This document shows, piece by piece, positions 38,422-47,960 of a stretch of DNA of 64,000 nt. Numbering within the stretch: the stretch's first letter is position 1; every line of letters starts with the position of its first letter. The stretch spans positions 1 through 64,000 of the forward strand of contig CAVPJW010000004.1 of the NCBI GenBank assembly GCA_963705525.1, written 5' to 3'. The stretch comes from CAVPJW01 sp963705525 (GTDB lineage: Bacteria; Acidobacteriota; Vicinamibacteria; Vicinamibacterales; CAVPJW01). The position numbers were made by a program, and so were the translations under genes. The notes beneath the pieces are model-generated. The model was not told the DNA's origin, did not search any database, and saw only the letters and a program-made list of their open reading frames with translations.

Positions 38422-40143
38422 TCACTCCTGCACCGCGTCGGGATGGGCGGCGAGATACGCGTTGACCGCCTGGTCGATGGTCGCGAAAAACGATCTCTCG
38501 CCAAAGTGGGTGAAGAGTCCGAACCGCTTCAGCTTGTCCTTGACCGGATCTTTCATCTCGGCGAAACAGAGCTCGATGCCGGCCTCATGCAGCTGTTCGT
38601 CGAGGTCGCGCACCGCATCAGCTGACGTCACGTCGACACTGGTGACGGGCTCTGCGGTGACCACCACCCAGCGCACGCGCCTCGGCGACATCGCGATGGC
38701 CTCGAGAACGCGCCGGTTGAACAGCTCCGCATTGGCAAAAAAAAGAGGCGCGTCCCAGCGAAAGAGCACGAGCCCGGGAATCAGCCGCGCATCGGGGTAC
38801 CGCGTGATGTCGTGGTAGCCCTCGCCATGCACTCGCCCGAGCACGGCGGAGTGCGGCCGCCACCCGTCCCACAGAAATTCAATGACGGCCATGACTATCG
38901 CGAGCGCAATACCCGGAATGGCGCCGAACACAGCAACGCCCGCGAAGCAGACGATCGACAGCCAGAATTCCCACCGCTGGATCCGATAGATGCGGCGCAG
39001 ATCTGTCACCTCGATCAAACCGATGGCCGATGCAATGACCACCGCGGCCAGCGCCGCGTGCGGGAGATTCTGAAGCAGCGAAGGCCCCAAGACCAGGAGC
39101 AACGAGATGGCGAGCGCGCCGACGACCCCGGTCAACTGAGTCCTCGCACCGGCCGCTTCAGCCACGGGCGTGCGGGACGAGCTGCTGCTGATCGGAAAGC
39201 CCTGGAAGAAGGCCGTCGCAAGATTGGCGACGCCAAGGCCTACCATCTCCTGATTCGGGTCGACCTGGACACGCAGGCGTGCCGCGTAGGTTCGCGACAA
39301 CACGCTCGTGTCTGCGAACGAAACCAGCGCGACCGCCGCTCCTCCCACCACAATTGACGAGAGATCACCGATGTCGACGAATGGAAGACGCGGCGACGGT
39401 AGGCCTATTGGCAACTGACCGAGCACGGACACGCCAGCGCGACCCGGGAGATCGAACGCCGCGACCACAACCGTGGCCGCGACGACCGCGATCAGGATGC
39501 CTGGAGTCTTCGGCCAGCGCTTGAGCACCAGAATGAGCGCCAGCGCGCCTGCGCCGATCGCAAGCGCGGCAAGATTCGTTTCGCCTCCAACCACCTTCGA
39601 AACGATGCCCCACACCTGGCGGAGCGGCCCATCGGCCTTGACAGAAAATCCCAGAAGCTTCGGAACCTGGCTCAACAGCACGGTGAGCGCGATGCCGTTC
39701 ATGTAGCCATAGCGGATCGGCTTCGACAGGAGCTCGGTCACAAATCCCAGGCGCGCCAGCCCCGCAGCCAGGCAGATGAGGCCCGAGACGACGGCCATCA
39801 TGCCCCCTACGGCAACGGCGCGTCCGGGATCGCCTCCTGAAAGGGGCACGACCACCGCCAGGATCACCGCAGCAAGGGCCGAGTCGGGACCGAGAACCAG
39901 AATCGGGCTGGGACCGAAAAGCGCGTACGCGAGCAGAGGCACGATGGTCGCGTAGAGACCGTTGATGCCAGGTATGCCGGATGCCTCAGCGTAGGCAATG
40001 CCGACCGGCACGAGCATCGTCGTCATTACGATGCCGGCAACGACGTCGTGACGAAGCCAGGACGAGTCGTAACGACGGAGCGTCGCCAGTCCAGGAAGCC
40101 AGCGCATGAGCCCGGTTTGGGCGGGGCGATCGAGTGGCGGCAT
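38422..40143 (-). CDS. SulP family anion transporter with C-terminal STAS domain
   Basis: A 573-residue protein with about 14 membrane segments: MLVPVGIAYAEASGIPGING is the SulP signature, and PILVLGPDSALAAVIL and GYMNGIALTVLLSQVPKLLG follow (parts quoted). The STAS domain occupies about residues 430-560 (PGLVLFRWDAPLFFANAELF, VVTAEPVTSVDVTSADA). SulP proteins carry sulfate, bicarbonate or carboxylates by proton or sodium symport in the inner membrane. The porin gene lies 13 bases upstream on the same strand, so the two probably make a two-membrane uptake route. Confidence 0.92.
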   Translation of the reverse strand: MPPLDRPAQTGLMRWLPGLATLRRYDSSWLRHDVVAGIVMTTMLVPVGIAYAEASGIPGINGLYATIVPLLAYALFGPSPILVLGPDSALAAVILAVVVPLSGGDPGRAVAVGGMMAVVSGLICLAAGLARLGFVTELLSKPIRYGYMNGIALTVLLSQVPKLLGFSVKADGPLRQVWGIVSKVVGGETNLAALAIGAGALALILVLKRWPKTPGILIAVVAATVVVAAFDLPGRAGVSVLGQLPIGLPSPRLPFVDIGDLSSIVVGGAAVALVSFADTSVLSRTYAARLRVQVDPNQEMVGLGVANLATAFFQGFPISSSSSRTPVAEAAGARTQLTGVVGALAISLLLVLGPSLLQNLPHAALAAVVIASAIGLIEVTDLRRIYRIQRWEFWLSIVCFAGVAVFGAIPGIALAIVMAVIEFLWDGWRPHSAVLGRVHGEGYHDITRYPDARLIPGLVLFRWDAPLFFANAELFNRRVLEAIAMSPRRVRWVVVTAEPVTSVDVTSADAVRDLDEQLHEAGIELCFAEMKDPVKDKLKRFGLFTHFGERSFFATIDQAVNAYLAAHPDAVQE

Positions 40144-40156
40144 CGGAGTCCGGTGT

Positions 40157-41539
40157 CTAGAACGTCCAGAAGAACGTGAGACGGAAGATGGCGTCCTGAT
40201 TGCGCCCCGGGAAATTCACGGGGTCGGGATCATGGGCATAGTTGGCCAACTCCAGATTCGGGCTCACCCGGATCGCCGGGTGCAGATACCACTCTCCTCC
40301 CACGATCCAGGTCGTAAATTTCGATTGGGAGCTCATGAGCCAGTAGTCGATGTCCTCAGCGTCGGGCAGGCCCGTTTCGGCGCCGCCAAGGCCGCCCTCG
40401 ACACGATCGATCCGCAGAAAGAGGTCCGCCTTTTTCGGGAGGACGTCCCACACCGCAAATCCGGACCAGATGGAGATCGTCTGGCTGGGCGCGTCCACGA
40501 CACCCGAGTGCCGCTCCTGCCAGAGGAATTGTCCGCCGACGCGAACGGCATCGGCCCGAAATCCGGCGAAACCCTGCGCAGTCTGACGATCTCTCCCGGC
40601 CGCCCGGTTGCTGTAGCTGTAGAAGCCTTCGACGGCGACTCCTGGATTCCGCTCGAAGCGACCTTCAAAGCGCACAATCTTCCCGTCGTCGGTCTCCGAG
40701 CCGTTGCCTGATTCGTTGCCGAACTGTCCTGCGTAGTTGAGACCGTCAATGGCCACGGGGCCGCTGAATGTGAAGCCGAAATCACGCGACGAATCGATCC
40801 GGTAAAGATCGGCGGGCGTCTTCTCGATGTGCCGCAGCCCCCAGAATCCCTCCAGCCAGTCGAAGGTCAGGCTCGGCTGAATGCCGAGCGTCACCTGCTG
40901 CTTGCCTGCATAGGTCCACTTCAAGTACGCGTCCTTGACGTACGGCACGAGATCGCCGTCGGCGAACTGGCCGTCGCTGTTGGCCTCGAGCCTGAATCGG
41001 GTGCTGAGCCTCTCGTTGTACGCCAGGTCATACGTGAGGTAAAGGCGACGAAACCAGAATCCCTGCTGTCCCTGGACCTCGGTGGGGTTGTCGCTGCTGA
41101 TTCGATCCTGATGCCATCTGTAATACCAGTAGTAGTCTCCAAACATCAGACCGCTTATCCGGCCCGCCGGGAATCCCGATTCCGGCTTCGGCGTTTCGTC
41201 CGGTTTCGCGAAGTGCTCACCCGGCAGGCCATGCTTGAAGTTGTACAGATTGACGGCATTCTCGCTGTCGAAAACGACCGTTTCGCCGTGTGGTCCGTAG
41301 CCGAAGCGCGTGATGGCCGCACTGCCATCAATGTCAGTGCCGCCGCTGTTGATGAAAGCATCATATTTCGACCACTCTGCGAACACATAGATACGGCCGT
41401 CCTTCGCCACCTCGTTGTAGAAGATCGCCTGGGCATTGGCGCCGCGTGGGAAGGCGGAGCTGAACAGAAGTACGGCAACAACCAGGAAACGCTTGCGCGC
41501 TGACGTCACGGTGGGTGGGCCGATTATGTCGTAGCACAT
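40157..41539 (-). CDS. Outer-membrane porin, 460 aa, paired with SulP
   Basis: The start at 41539 gives a signal peptide (RKRFLVVAVLLFSSAFPRGANAQ). The mature protein is all beta: FWFRRLYLTYDLAYNERLSTRFRLEANSDG (part), VTLGIQPSLTFDWLEGFWG, VGGQFLWQERHSGVV, and it ends IFRLTFFWTF with the barrel phenylalanine. It looks like a phosphate-selective or similar porin. Longer upstream reading is open but has no signal. Its position before SulP suggests it lets the same anion through the outer membrane. Confidence 0.83.
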   Translation of the reverse strand: MCYDIIGPPTVTSARKRFLVVAVLLFSSAFPRGANAQAIFYNEVAKDGRIYVFAEWSKYDAFINSGGTDIDGSAAITRFGYGPHGETVVFDSENAVNLYNFKHGLPGEHFAKPDETPKPESGFPAGRISGLMFGDYYWYYRWHQDRISSDNPTEVQGQQGFWFRRLYLTYDLAYNERLSTRFRLEANSDGQFADGDLVPYVKDAYLKWTYAGKQQVTLGIQPSLTFDWLEGFWGLRHIEKTPADLYRIDSSRDFGFTFSGPVAIDGLNYAGQFGNESGNGSETDDGKIVRFEGRFERNPGVAVEGFYSYSNRAAGRDRQTAQGFAGFRADAVRVGGQFLWQERHSGVVDAPSQTISIWSGFAVWDVLPKKADLFLRIDRVEGGLGGAETGLPDAEDIDYWLMSSQSKFTTWIVGGEWYLHPAIRVSPNLELANYAHDPDPVNFPGRNQDAIFRLTFFWTF

Positions 41540-41666
41540 AGGCAAAACACGAGATCGATTGCGCGGGCGGCGCCGCCACCTCCTCGCAGGTCGTGGGTCA
41601 CTTGGGCCGCTTGCCTGCGGGTCGGCCGCGTGGAAAAAGATCGCCTTCGGCTCTGCTTCATGCGAT

Positions 41667-41691
41667 CCGCGCAACTTCGTAAGTTGCGCGG
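41667..41691. promoter_or_regulatory. Perfect 11-bp hairpin between divergent genes
   Basis: CCGCGCAACTT (41667-41677) and AAGTTGCGCGG (41681-41691) flank CGT. It lies 128 bases upstream of the porin start and 172 upstream of the SnoaL gene. It has no T run in either direction, so it is more likely an operator or insulating hairpin than a terminator. Confidence 0.5.
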
Positions 41692-41862
41692 CCATCACGC
41701 CTGCGGCGACTTTTTTCCCCTGACGCACATCACGCGGCCTCTACGCATGCAAGCGGCCCAACTGACCCACGGCCTGCTCCAGGCGATAGTGGAAGGTACG
41801 CGCAGGCCTGGCGTATCATGCTCGGCGTCCGGAGTCCTTATCAACCTGTCAGGAGGAGAAAC

Positions 41863-42342
41863 GTGAAGGCATCAAAGCTCGTTGCAGCCGGTGTCGTCGT
41901 CGTGGTCGCGGTGGCGATTGGATTGGGTGTGTCCAGGGTCGCGAGCGCACAGGCCATGGACAAGGCAGCCGTCGAGACGGCGCTGATGGCCAACGAACAG
42001 AAGGTCAACGACGCGTTTCAGAAGAAGGACATCGCCACCTTCAAGAGCCTGGTGGCGGCGGACGGGGTCACCGTCGACATGGGCGGCATCACGATGGGCA
42101 TGGCCGATATCGAAAAGATCATCGCCGGGACGAACGTCACAGAATTCCAGATTTCGGACATGAAGGTACATTGGTTTGACAACAACACGGCGGTCGTCGT
42201 CTACAAATGGACCGGGAAAGGCACGGCCATGGGCCAGCCGGTACCGAGCCCGACCTATGCGTCGACGGTGTGGGTCAACAGCGGCGGAAAATGGATGGCC
42301 CACTTCCACCAGGAAACTGTCGGCATGGAGATGGGGAAATAG
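41863..42342 (+). CDS. Exported SnoaL/DUF4440-like (NTF2-fold) protein
   Basis: GTG at 41863 has AGGAGG and a signal-like hydrophobic segment (LVAAGVVVVVAVAIGLGVS) ending RVASAQA. The mature domain has the NTF2 cone-fold pattern: ALMANEQKVNDAFQKKDIATFKSLVAADG, then VHWFDNNTAVVVYKWTGKG and ASTVWVNSGGKWMAHFHQE (parts quoted). The final W-x-x-x-x-H-Q is typical of DUF4440/ketosteroid-isomerase relatives, which bind or isomerise small molecules. Exported, 159 residues, role unknown. Confidence 0.8.
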   Translation: MKASKLVAAGVVVVVAVAIGLGVSRVASAQAMDKAAVETALMANEQKVNDAFQKKDIATFKSLVAADGVTVDMGGITMGMADIEKIIAGTNVTEFQISDMKVHWFDNNTAVVVYKWTGKGTAMGQPVPSPTYASTVWVNSGGKWMAHFHQETVGMEMGK

Positions 42343-42389
42343 CGGCCCTGGAGGCGCGGCGTCGGGCAGAGCTCGCCGTTCAGCGCGCG

Positions 42390-43421
42390 GTGCGAGGCGG
42401 GAGCGAGCCGCGCATCAGCGTCGTCATCCCGACCCGAAACCGCGCCTCCCTGCTCGATACCTCTCTGGACAGTCTCAGCAGGCAGACACTCCCTGCATAC
42501 GACTTCGAGATCATCGTCGTCGACGACGGCTCGACGGATGCTACTGCTGACGTCTGCCAGGCGTGGTCGTCACGCCTGCCTCTGACTCGCCTCGCGATTC
42601 AGCACTCCGGCATTGCGGCCGCAAAAAACCTTGGGGTCTTTGCCGCCCGCAGCCCGATCCTGCTGTTCTTTGACGACGATGACGTCGCCGATGGAGAGCT
42701 GCTGGCCGAACACCTGAAGACGCACGTGCAGTACCCGGCGGAGCACGTGGCGGTTCTGGGCTATACCGACTGGGCTTCGTCGCTCGACATCAGCGAGGTG
42801 ATGCGCTTCGTCACCGATATCGGCCACCTTCTGTTCAACTATTCGCATCTCACGGACGGCCAGCGGCTCGACTTCACCTATTTCTGGGGAGGCCGCGCGT
42901 CCTGCAAGACGTCGCTGCTGAGGCGGGCCGGTGTTTTTCGCGAGGAGTTTGAATTTGGCTCCGAGGACATCGAGGCCGGGTTCCGCATCTCGAAGCGTCT
43001 GGTCGAGCAAGGGCTGGTCGCCGACGGGCTTGCCGTCATCTTCAACCGCCACGCCGTTCAACACATGAACCGCCCGATCACCTTCGACGAGTTCTGCCAC
43101 CGATGCGAGAGGCAAGGCAAGTCACAGGCGCAGTTCAGTCGCCTCTACTCCGATTCGTTCGTCAACGAGTGGTGTGGGACCAAGGACGCGCTCGCTCGCT
43201 GGCCACAGGTCCAGAGCTTCCTGCCCCAGCAGATTGCTCGGGTCCGCGAGATCGAAGCGATATTGAAGGGGCGCGCGGCTGCCGAGCACGATCAGGCGCT
43301 CGTCACCGAGCTGCACGCACTCTACGGTTGGACGTTCGATGCGTTCAGGATCAAGGGAATCGCCGAGGAGATGACCGCCGACGTTCCAGCGACCGTTGAA
43401 CCATTCGTTGGGAGCACATAG
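42390..43421 (+). CDS. Glycosyltransferase family 2
   Basis: GT-A fold motifs: ISVVIPTRNRASLLDTSLDS, FEIIVVDDGSTDATADVC with the nucleotide-binding aspartates, and ILLFFDDDDVADGELL (DxD). EEFEFGSEDIEAGFRISKR is the acceptor-side ED motif. The C-terminal third carries FCHRCERQGKSQAQ and a helical tail. GTG at 42390 was taken as start since it lies just before the first strand; there is no strong ribosome binding site and an earlier start inside the SnoaL gene end is possible. Six bases separate it from the phosphodiesterase gene, so the pair is an operon. Confidence 0.87.
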   Translation: MRGGSEPRISVVIPTRNRASLLDTSLDSLSRQTLPAYDFEIIVVDDGSTDATADVCQAWSSRLPLTRLAIQHSGIAAAKNLGVFAARSPILLFFDDDDVADGELLAEHLKTHVQYPAEHVAVLGYTDWASSLDISEVMRFVTDIGHLLFNYSHLTDGQRLDFTYFWGGRASCKTSLLRRAGVFREEFEFGSEDIEAGFRISKRLVEQGLVADGLAVIFNRHAVQHMNRPITFDEFCHRCERQGKSQAQFSRLYSDSFVNEWCGTKDALARWPQVQSFLPQQIARVREIEAILKGRAAAEHDQALVTELHALYGWTFDAFRIKGIAEEMTADVPATVEPFVGST

Positions 43422-43427
43422 CAAACG

Positions 43428-45003
43428 ATGGCGCGGATATTAGCGATTGGCCTCGACGGATTCGAGCTGTCGCTCGCGCGCAGGTACATGTGCGAAGGTG
43501 TCATGCCCGCTTTTGCGCGTCTGCAGGAGCGCAGCGCGCGGTTCCTGCTGGATCACGGTGAGGCCAAATATTCTGGCCTGACGTGGGAGCACGTCGCCAC
43601 GGGTCAGCCGCCCGAGTTGAACGGCCGCCACTCGGCGGTCACGTTCGATCCCGCCACTTATGCCGTCAGGCAGGAGCCGACCTGGTTCACGCCATTCTTC
43701 GCGCGGCTCTCCTCGCGCGTGGTCATGTTCGATCCGCCCTATTGCGACATCGCCAAGGCGCCGATGGTGCGCGGCATCACGCACTGGGGCGCGCACGACC
43801 CGGGCGTCGCGCCGTTCGAGCGTCCGGCCGGTCTCTTCGACGAGATCGCGCAACGCTTCGGGCCCTACCCAGCCGACGATCATATCTATTCGATCTCGTG
43901 GCACCAGCCCGAAGAAACGCGTCGCGCCGCCGAGGCGCTCGAGCGCGCGGTGCGCGTGCGAGCACACGCCGCTCAATGGCTGCTCGCGGAACGCCTCCCC
44001 GATTGGGACCTGGCACTTGTCGTCGTCAGCGAAGGCCATTCGGCGATTGAACCGTTCTGGCACGGCGTGGACGCGGGCCACCGGCTGCATGCGCTGCCCT
44101 CCGCGCCGATTGCCGCCAGCGGGTTGAAGTCCGTCTACGTCGCCATCGACGCCCTGATCGACGAGCTTTCGGGCGCATTCCCGGACGCGGACCTGATGCT
44201 CTTCGCCATGCACGGCATGGGGGACAACAACGCCGACGTCGCGAGCATGGCGCTCCTGCCCGAGGCGCTCTACCGGCATCGCTTCCACCGCTCTTACATG
44301 CGCGATCTGCCATGGGCTGGTTCGACTGTCGAGGGCGCGCCGCTCCTGGCAGAACACGAAAGCTGGCATCAGGTGATGGAGGATCGGATTCCGGCGCTCC
44401 CGGTTGTGATGGCCGCAGGCGACGTCGTAACGCCGATCGATATAGAACACGTCAGCATCGACTGGAATCCGGCGTCACGCTATCGCCCGTTCTGGCCGGA
44501 CATGGACGCGTTCGCGTTGCCGTCGTTCTACGACGGCCGTGTGCGCATGAATCTCCGGGACCGCGAACGCTACGGGCGGGTTCCGCTCGAGGAGCTACCA
44601 AGCGGCGGTGCGCAATGTCGTCCAGTTGCTCGGCGAATGCCGCGACGCGTTCACGGGCGAGCCCGTCATCGAGGAGGTGCTCGCGGCCCGAAAGCCGCCG
44701 CTCGCGATCGGGCCGACGGAAGCCGATCTGTACATCCACTGGCGCGGCTCGCCACTCGCCCTCATGCATCCCACACTTGGGACGATCGGTCCGGTGGCGA
44801 CTCGCCGCACCGGCGGCCACACGGGTAAATGGGGGTTTCTCTTCGCGGCGGGTCCTCGCTTCGAACCCGGCGATCGCGGTGTGGTCTCCTCGTTCGATGT
44901 CATGCCGACGTTGATCGACATGCTCGGCGAGAATCCGGCGGCCATTGGCGTCAGCGGCACGTCCCTCTGCACGTATACATGTGCTGCACGTAAACTGTGC
45001 TAA
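43428..45003 (+). CDS. Alkaline-phosphatase-superfamily phosphodiesterase/sulfatase-like protein, single frameshift
   Basis: The first strand ILAIGLDGFELSLARR and the nucleophile region YSGLTWEHVATGQPPE identify a type I phosphodiesterase/nucleotide pyrophosphatase-like enzyme. Metal-ligand loops follow (MHGMGDNNADV) and RTGGHTGKWGFLFAAGP near the end. One extra C at about 44598 (CTAC-C-AAG) changes frame before VRNVVQLLGECRDAF; removing it gives 524 residues, and the span is 3n+1. The last ten residues run into the promoter of the toxin-antitoxin pair. No signal peptide. Being coupled to a GT2 gene, it may trim or transfer a phospho-sugar. Confidence 0.75.
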
Positions 45004-45020
45004 AAGTCGAAGACGCGGCC

Positions 45021-45254
45021 ATGAAGACCAATATCACGCTGAAACTCGATGCGGACCTTCTGCGGGAAGCGCGTGTCCTGGCGGCGGAGGAAGGTCGGTC
45101 CGTGAGTGCACTTCTGGCCGAACGATTGGAGTCGCTGATTCGCGATCGGAAGGCGTTCGACCGCGCCGAGCGACGAGCGTTGCGACGCCTGCGCCAGGGC
45201 TTGGACCTGCGCTGGACGCCTCCGAGTTCACGAGACGAGCTCCATGAGCGATAG
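45021..45254 (+). CDS. Ribbon-helix-helix antitoxin, VapB-like
   Basis: A 77-residue protein with the ribbon-helix-helix start MKTNITLKLDADLLREARVLAAEEG and RSVSALLAERLESLI (parts quoted), followed by a basic tail (RALRRLRQGLDLRW) that would wrap the toxin. The last codons overlap the toxin start by 11 bases. Such antitoxins bind their own promoter as dimers and neutralise a PIN-domain RNase. Confidence 0.82.
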   Translation: MKTNITLKLDADLLREARVLAAEEGRSVSALLAERLESLIRDRKAFDRAERRALRRLRQGLDLRWTPPSSRDELHER

Positions 45255-45671
45255 GTGCTTCGTCGACACCAACATTCTGATGTACGCGCACGACTCGAGT
45301 GCCGGCGTGAACACGAGCGCGCGAAGGCACTCGTCGAGGACCTGTGGCGCGACCGTTCCGGTGTCCTGAGCACGCAGGTGCTTCAGGAACTGTGCGTCAA
45401 CCTGCGGCGCAAGGCGGGCCGGCCGCTCGACGCCAAGGCCACGCGTGAGCTCCTCACGGATTACTTGAGCTGGCAAGTCGTGATCAACAGCGCAGAGTCG
45501 ATCCTCGAGGCGCTCGATCTCGAAGTCCGGCACAAGATCTCATTTTTGGACGCCCTGGCGATCCAGGCGGCGCAATCCGCAGGCGCGGCGGTGCTCTACT
45601 CCGAAGATCTATCGGATGGTCAGCTGTACGGTACGGTGCGCGTCAGGAACCCCTTCGCCGAGGATTCCTAA
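45244..45671 (+). CDS. PIN-domain toxin, VapC-like, broken by a 1-base deletion
   Basis: ATG at 45244 overlaps the antitoxin end. The PIN domain reads FVDTNILMYAHD with the first catalytic aspartate; after a one-base deletion near 45310 it resumes HERAKALVEDLWRD in another frame, with STQVLQELCVNL (glutamate), ISFLDALAIQAAQ (aspartate) and LYSEDLSDGQ (acidic). All four catalytic acids survive in the reconstructed 142-residue protein, which would be an endoribonuclease. As written, the toxin would end after about 40 residues. Either it has decayed, leaving an orphan antitoxin, or this is an assembly error. Confidence 0.78.
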
Positions 45672-45801
45672 CCGGGCCACCTTCACTCGCGAGCGATTCC
45701 CGGAAGCCAGCGTCGCGATCGCGGAGGGACGCCTGCGCTCTTGGGCTACAATCCCCGGTCAAACCGACCGTTCAGATCAACACACTCAGATGGGAGAACT
45801 C

Positions 45802-47175
45802 ATGCGCCCTACGGTCACGCGATCGATGTGTGTTCTCGTCCTCTCCTTCATCAGCAGCGCGGCCCTCGCGCAGGACACGCCGCCGTACTCATCCGCGCGA
45901 CCGTTCGGGACGCTGCGCCAGCAGGCCGCCGTGCAGCAGGCCTGGCTGAAGGAGCGCCTCGAGGTCAATCTGCCGCAGGTGATGCGAAGCCAGGGCGTCG
46001 ACATGTGGGTCGTCGCGATGCGCGAGTACAACGAGGATCCCGTGTTCCGCGCGCTGGTGTCGGCGACGGCGTTCGCCGCCCGACGTCGCACGATTTACAT
46101 CTTCTTTGACAGGGGGCCCGAGAAGGGCGTCGAGCGTCTTGCCCTTGGTGGCTCGTCGATGGGAGGACTCTACGAGGTGTATCGCGCCGAGCAGCCGACC
46201 GGTACCGAGAGGAAGGCCGAGCTGTGGGGCATGGATCAGTGGCGGCTTTTCGCGAAGCTGGTCCGCGACCGCAACCCGAAAGCCATCGCCGTGAATATTT
46301 CGCGCGATCACAATTTTGCCGATGGCTTGTCGGCCGGTGAATGGGAGCAGATGCGCGAAGCGCTCGGCCCCGATCTCGAGCGGCGCGTCGTCCGCAACCC
46401 GCGGGTCGCGATCGACTATCTGGCTCTGCGCGTGCCAAGCATGATGCCCACCTACCGCAGACTGCAGACCTTCGTGCACGAGATCATCGCGGCGGCATTC
46501 TCGAATCTCGTCATTACGCCCGGTGTGACAACGACCGACGATGTGGTGTGGTGGATGAGGCAGCGCGTCAACGACCTCGGCCTCGGTACGTGGTTCCAGC
46601 CGTCGGTCGAAGTGCAACGAAAAGGCGTCAAGGCCGCCGATCTGGACGACGGACCCGTCATCGAACGTGGCGACGTTTTGCACTGCGACTTCGGCATCAC
46701 AGCGATGGGGATGAACACCGACACGCAGCACATGGCGTACGTGCTGCGTGACGGTGAAAGCGATGCGCCCGAGGGATTGCGCCAGGCGCTGGCGAATGCC
46801 AACCGCCTGCAGGACATCCTGCTCGAGCAGACGAAGGTCGGCAAGACCGGGAACGATGTGCTTAAGGACGTGCTCAAGCAGATGAAGAGCGACGGCCTGG
46901 ACGGCACGATGTACACACATCCGATCGGGGATCACGGGCACGCCGCCGGTCCGTTGATCGGACTATGGGACTACCAGGACGGCGTGCCGGGCCGCGGCGA
47001 CGTGCCGGTGCTCGCGAACATGTGGTTCTCGACCGAGATGCAGGTCACCACGCCCGTGAAGGAATGGAATGATCAGCGCGTCATCATGGCCGTCGAGGAA
47101 GAGGCCGAGGTGACCAGGGATGGCGTGATGCGGTGGGTGCTCCGCCGCCAGTCGGAACTGCACCTGATCCGCTAG
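45802..47175 (+). CDS. Exported M24 (Xaa-Pro aminopeptidase-like) peptidase
   Basis: Signal peptide SMCVLVLSFISSAALAQD, then an N-terminal creatinase-like domain and the pita-bread C-domain. Metal-ligand segments include VIERGDVLHCDFGITAMGMNTDTQH (two aspartates), PIGDHGHAAGPLIG (histidines) and VTRDGVMRWV. FSTEMQVTTPV carries a glutamate. The motif FGI..MGMNTD is that of M24B. The start at 45802 has GGGAGA at suitable distance; 45790 is a possible alternative. It would trim proline-containing peptides in the periplasm. Confidence 0.85.
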   Translation: MRPTVTRSMCVLVLSFISSAALAQDTPPYSSARPFGTLRQQAAVQQAWLKERLEVNLPQVMRSQGVDMWVVAMREYNEDPVFRALVSATAFAARRRTIYIFFDRGPEKGVERLALGGSSMGGLYEVYRAEQPTGTERKAELWGMDQWRLFAKLVRDRNPKAIAVNISRDHNFADGLSAGEWEQMREALGPDLERRVVRNPRVAIDYLALRVPSMMPTYRRLQTFVHEIIAAAFSNLVITPGVTTTDDVVWWMRQRVNDLGLGTWFQPSVEVQRKGVKAADLDDGPVIERGDVLHCDFGITAMGMNTDTQHMAYVLRDGESDAPEGLRQALANANRLQDILLEQTKVGKTGNDVLKDVLKQMKSDGLDGTMYTHPIGDHGHAAGPLIGLWDYQDGVPGRGDVPVLANMWFSTEMQVTTPVKEWNDQRVIMAVEEEAEVTRDGVMRWVLRRQSELHLIR

Positions 47176-47219
47176 GACCGAAGAACAGGATCGGCGGTCT
47201 GGCGACTCGCCGTGACGTG

Positions 47220-47684
47220 TCAGTCGCGTCGGTCGGTGCGTTTTCCCTCGTTGGCTTCGAGATGGAAGCGCTGAAGCACGTGATGGACAACCGGCGCCAG
47301 CATCACGCCCGCCAGCACGAGAAACACGACACCGGCCAGGAGCGCGTACAGCCCGGCGAGCCACTTGCCCGCGGTGGTGCGCAGCGGATCGACGGGTCCC
47401 ATTCCCCCCAACAACATGGCCGCGTTCAGGAACGAATCAGGCCAGGCAAGCCCTTCGACCCAGTGATAGATCGCCATACCGAGCGCGAGCGTGCCGAAGC
47501 CCAATGGCACCAGCGCCACGCCCCGGGACACCATGTGTCCGGCGAGATGCCAGGGCCGGAGCTCAACCTTCCCGACGATCTCTGGATCGGTCAACGTGTC
47601 CTTCGTCCCGATTCCGTTAACCACGCCCAGCGCGATATCCAGCCTTGACGCTCTTCTGGCCCATCTGTTTGCCTGTCGGTTCAC
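47220..47684 (-). CDS. Small integral membrane protein, 154 aa
   Basis: GVVNGIGTKDTLTDPEIVGK leads into two to four hydrophobic helices (MVSRGVALVPLGFGTLALGMAIYHWVEG, shown in part as VALVPLGFGTLALGMAIYHW; LAGLYALLAGVVFLVLAGVM). Histidines in RPWHLAGHM and APVVHHVLQRFHLEA could bind heme or metal. The start at 47684 is a GTG without ribosome binding site and lies inside another frame of a small basic gene, so the real start is probably near the GTG before VNGIG. Family unknown. Confidence 0.6.
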   Translation of the reverse strand: MNRQANRWARRASRLDIALGVVNGIGTKDTLTDPEIVGKVELRPWHLAGHMVSRGVALVPLGFGTLALGMAIYHWVEGLAWPDSFLNAAMLLGGMGPVDPLRTTAGKWLAGLYALLAGVVFLVLAGVMLAPVVHHVLQRFHLEANEGKRTDRRD

Positions 47685-47838
47685 CCATTCGTGTGTCTAT
47701 CCGTTCCTGGGGCAGCGGTTTCCGGTGATGCTTCCCAGGGGCGTCGACTGGTCCCCTGCCAGGGCGCGTCGCAGAGGACGGCGTCTTCTTCCCCGCTGCT
47801 TGCGATCGGCCCTTCAGCGCGGCCTTGCGAACGGCCAT
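47617..47838 (-). CDS. Small basic protein, 73 aa, overlapping the membrane protein
   Basis: GGGAGGGAACTC precedes the ATG, a very strong ribosome binding site. The product is lysine, arginine, proline and glycine rich (MAVRKAALKGRSQAAGKK...) with no hydrophobic part, like a small disordered nucleic-acid-binding protein. Its 3' end overlaps the 5' end of the membrane-protein frame by up to 68 bases in another frame. Either two genes truly overlap, or one indel splits a single gene. Confidence 0.5.
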   Translation of the reverse strand: MAVRKAALKGRSQAAGKKTPSSATRPGRGPVDAPGKHHRKPLPQERIDTRMGEPTGKQMGQKSVKAGYRAGRG

Positions 47839-47960
47839 GAGTTCCCTCCCGTGAGATTTCGATCGCGCACGTCTGTGCGGCTTGGAACGTTGTCCCGGCT
47901 AGTGTACCCGAGTCCCAGTAAGGTCAGCGACATCTCGCGCGCCTGGCCGGGCGACGGTCG

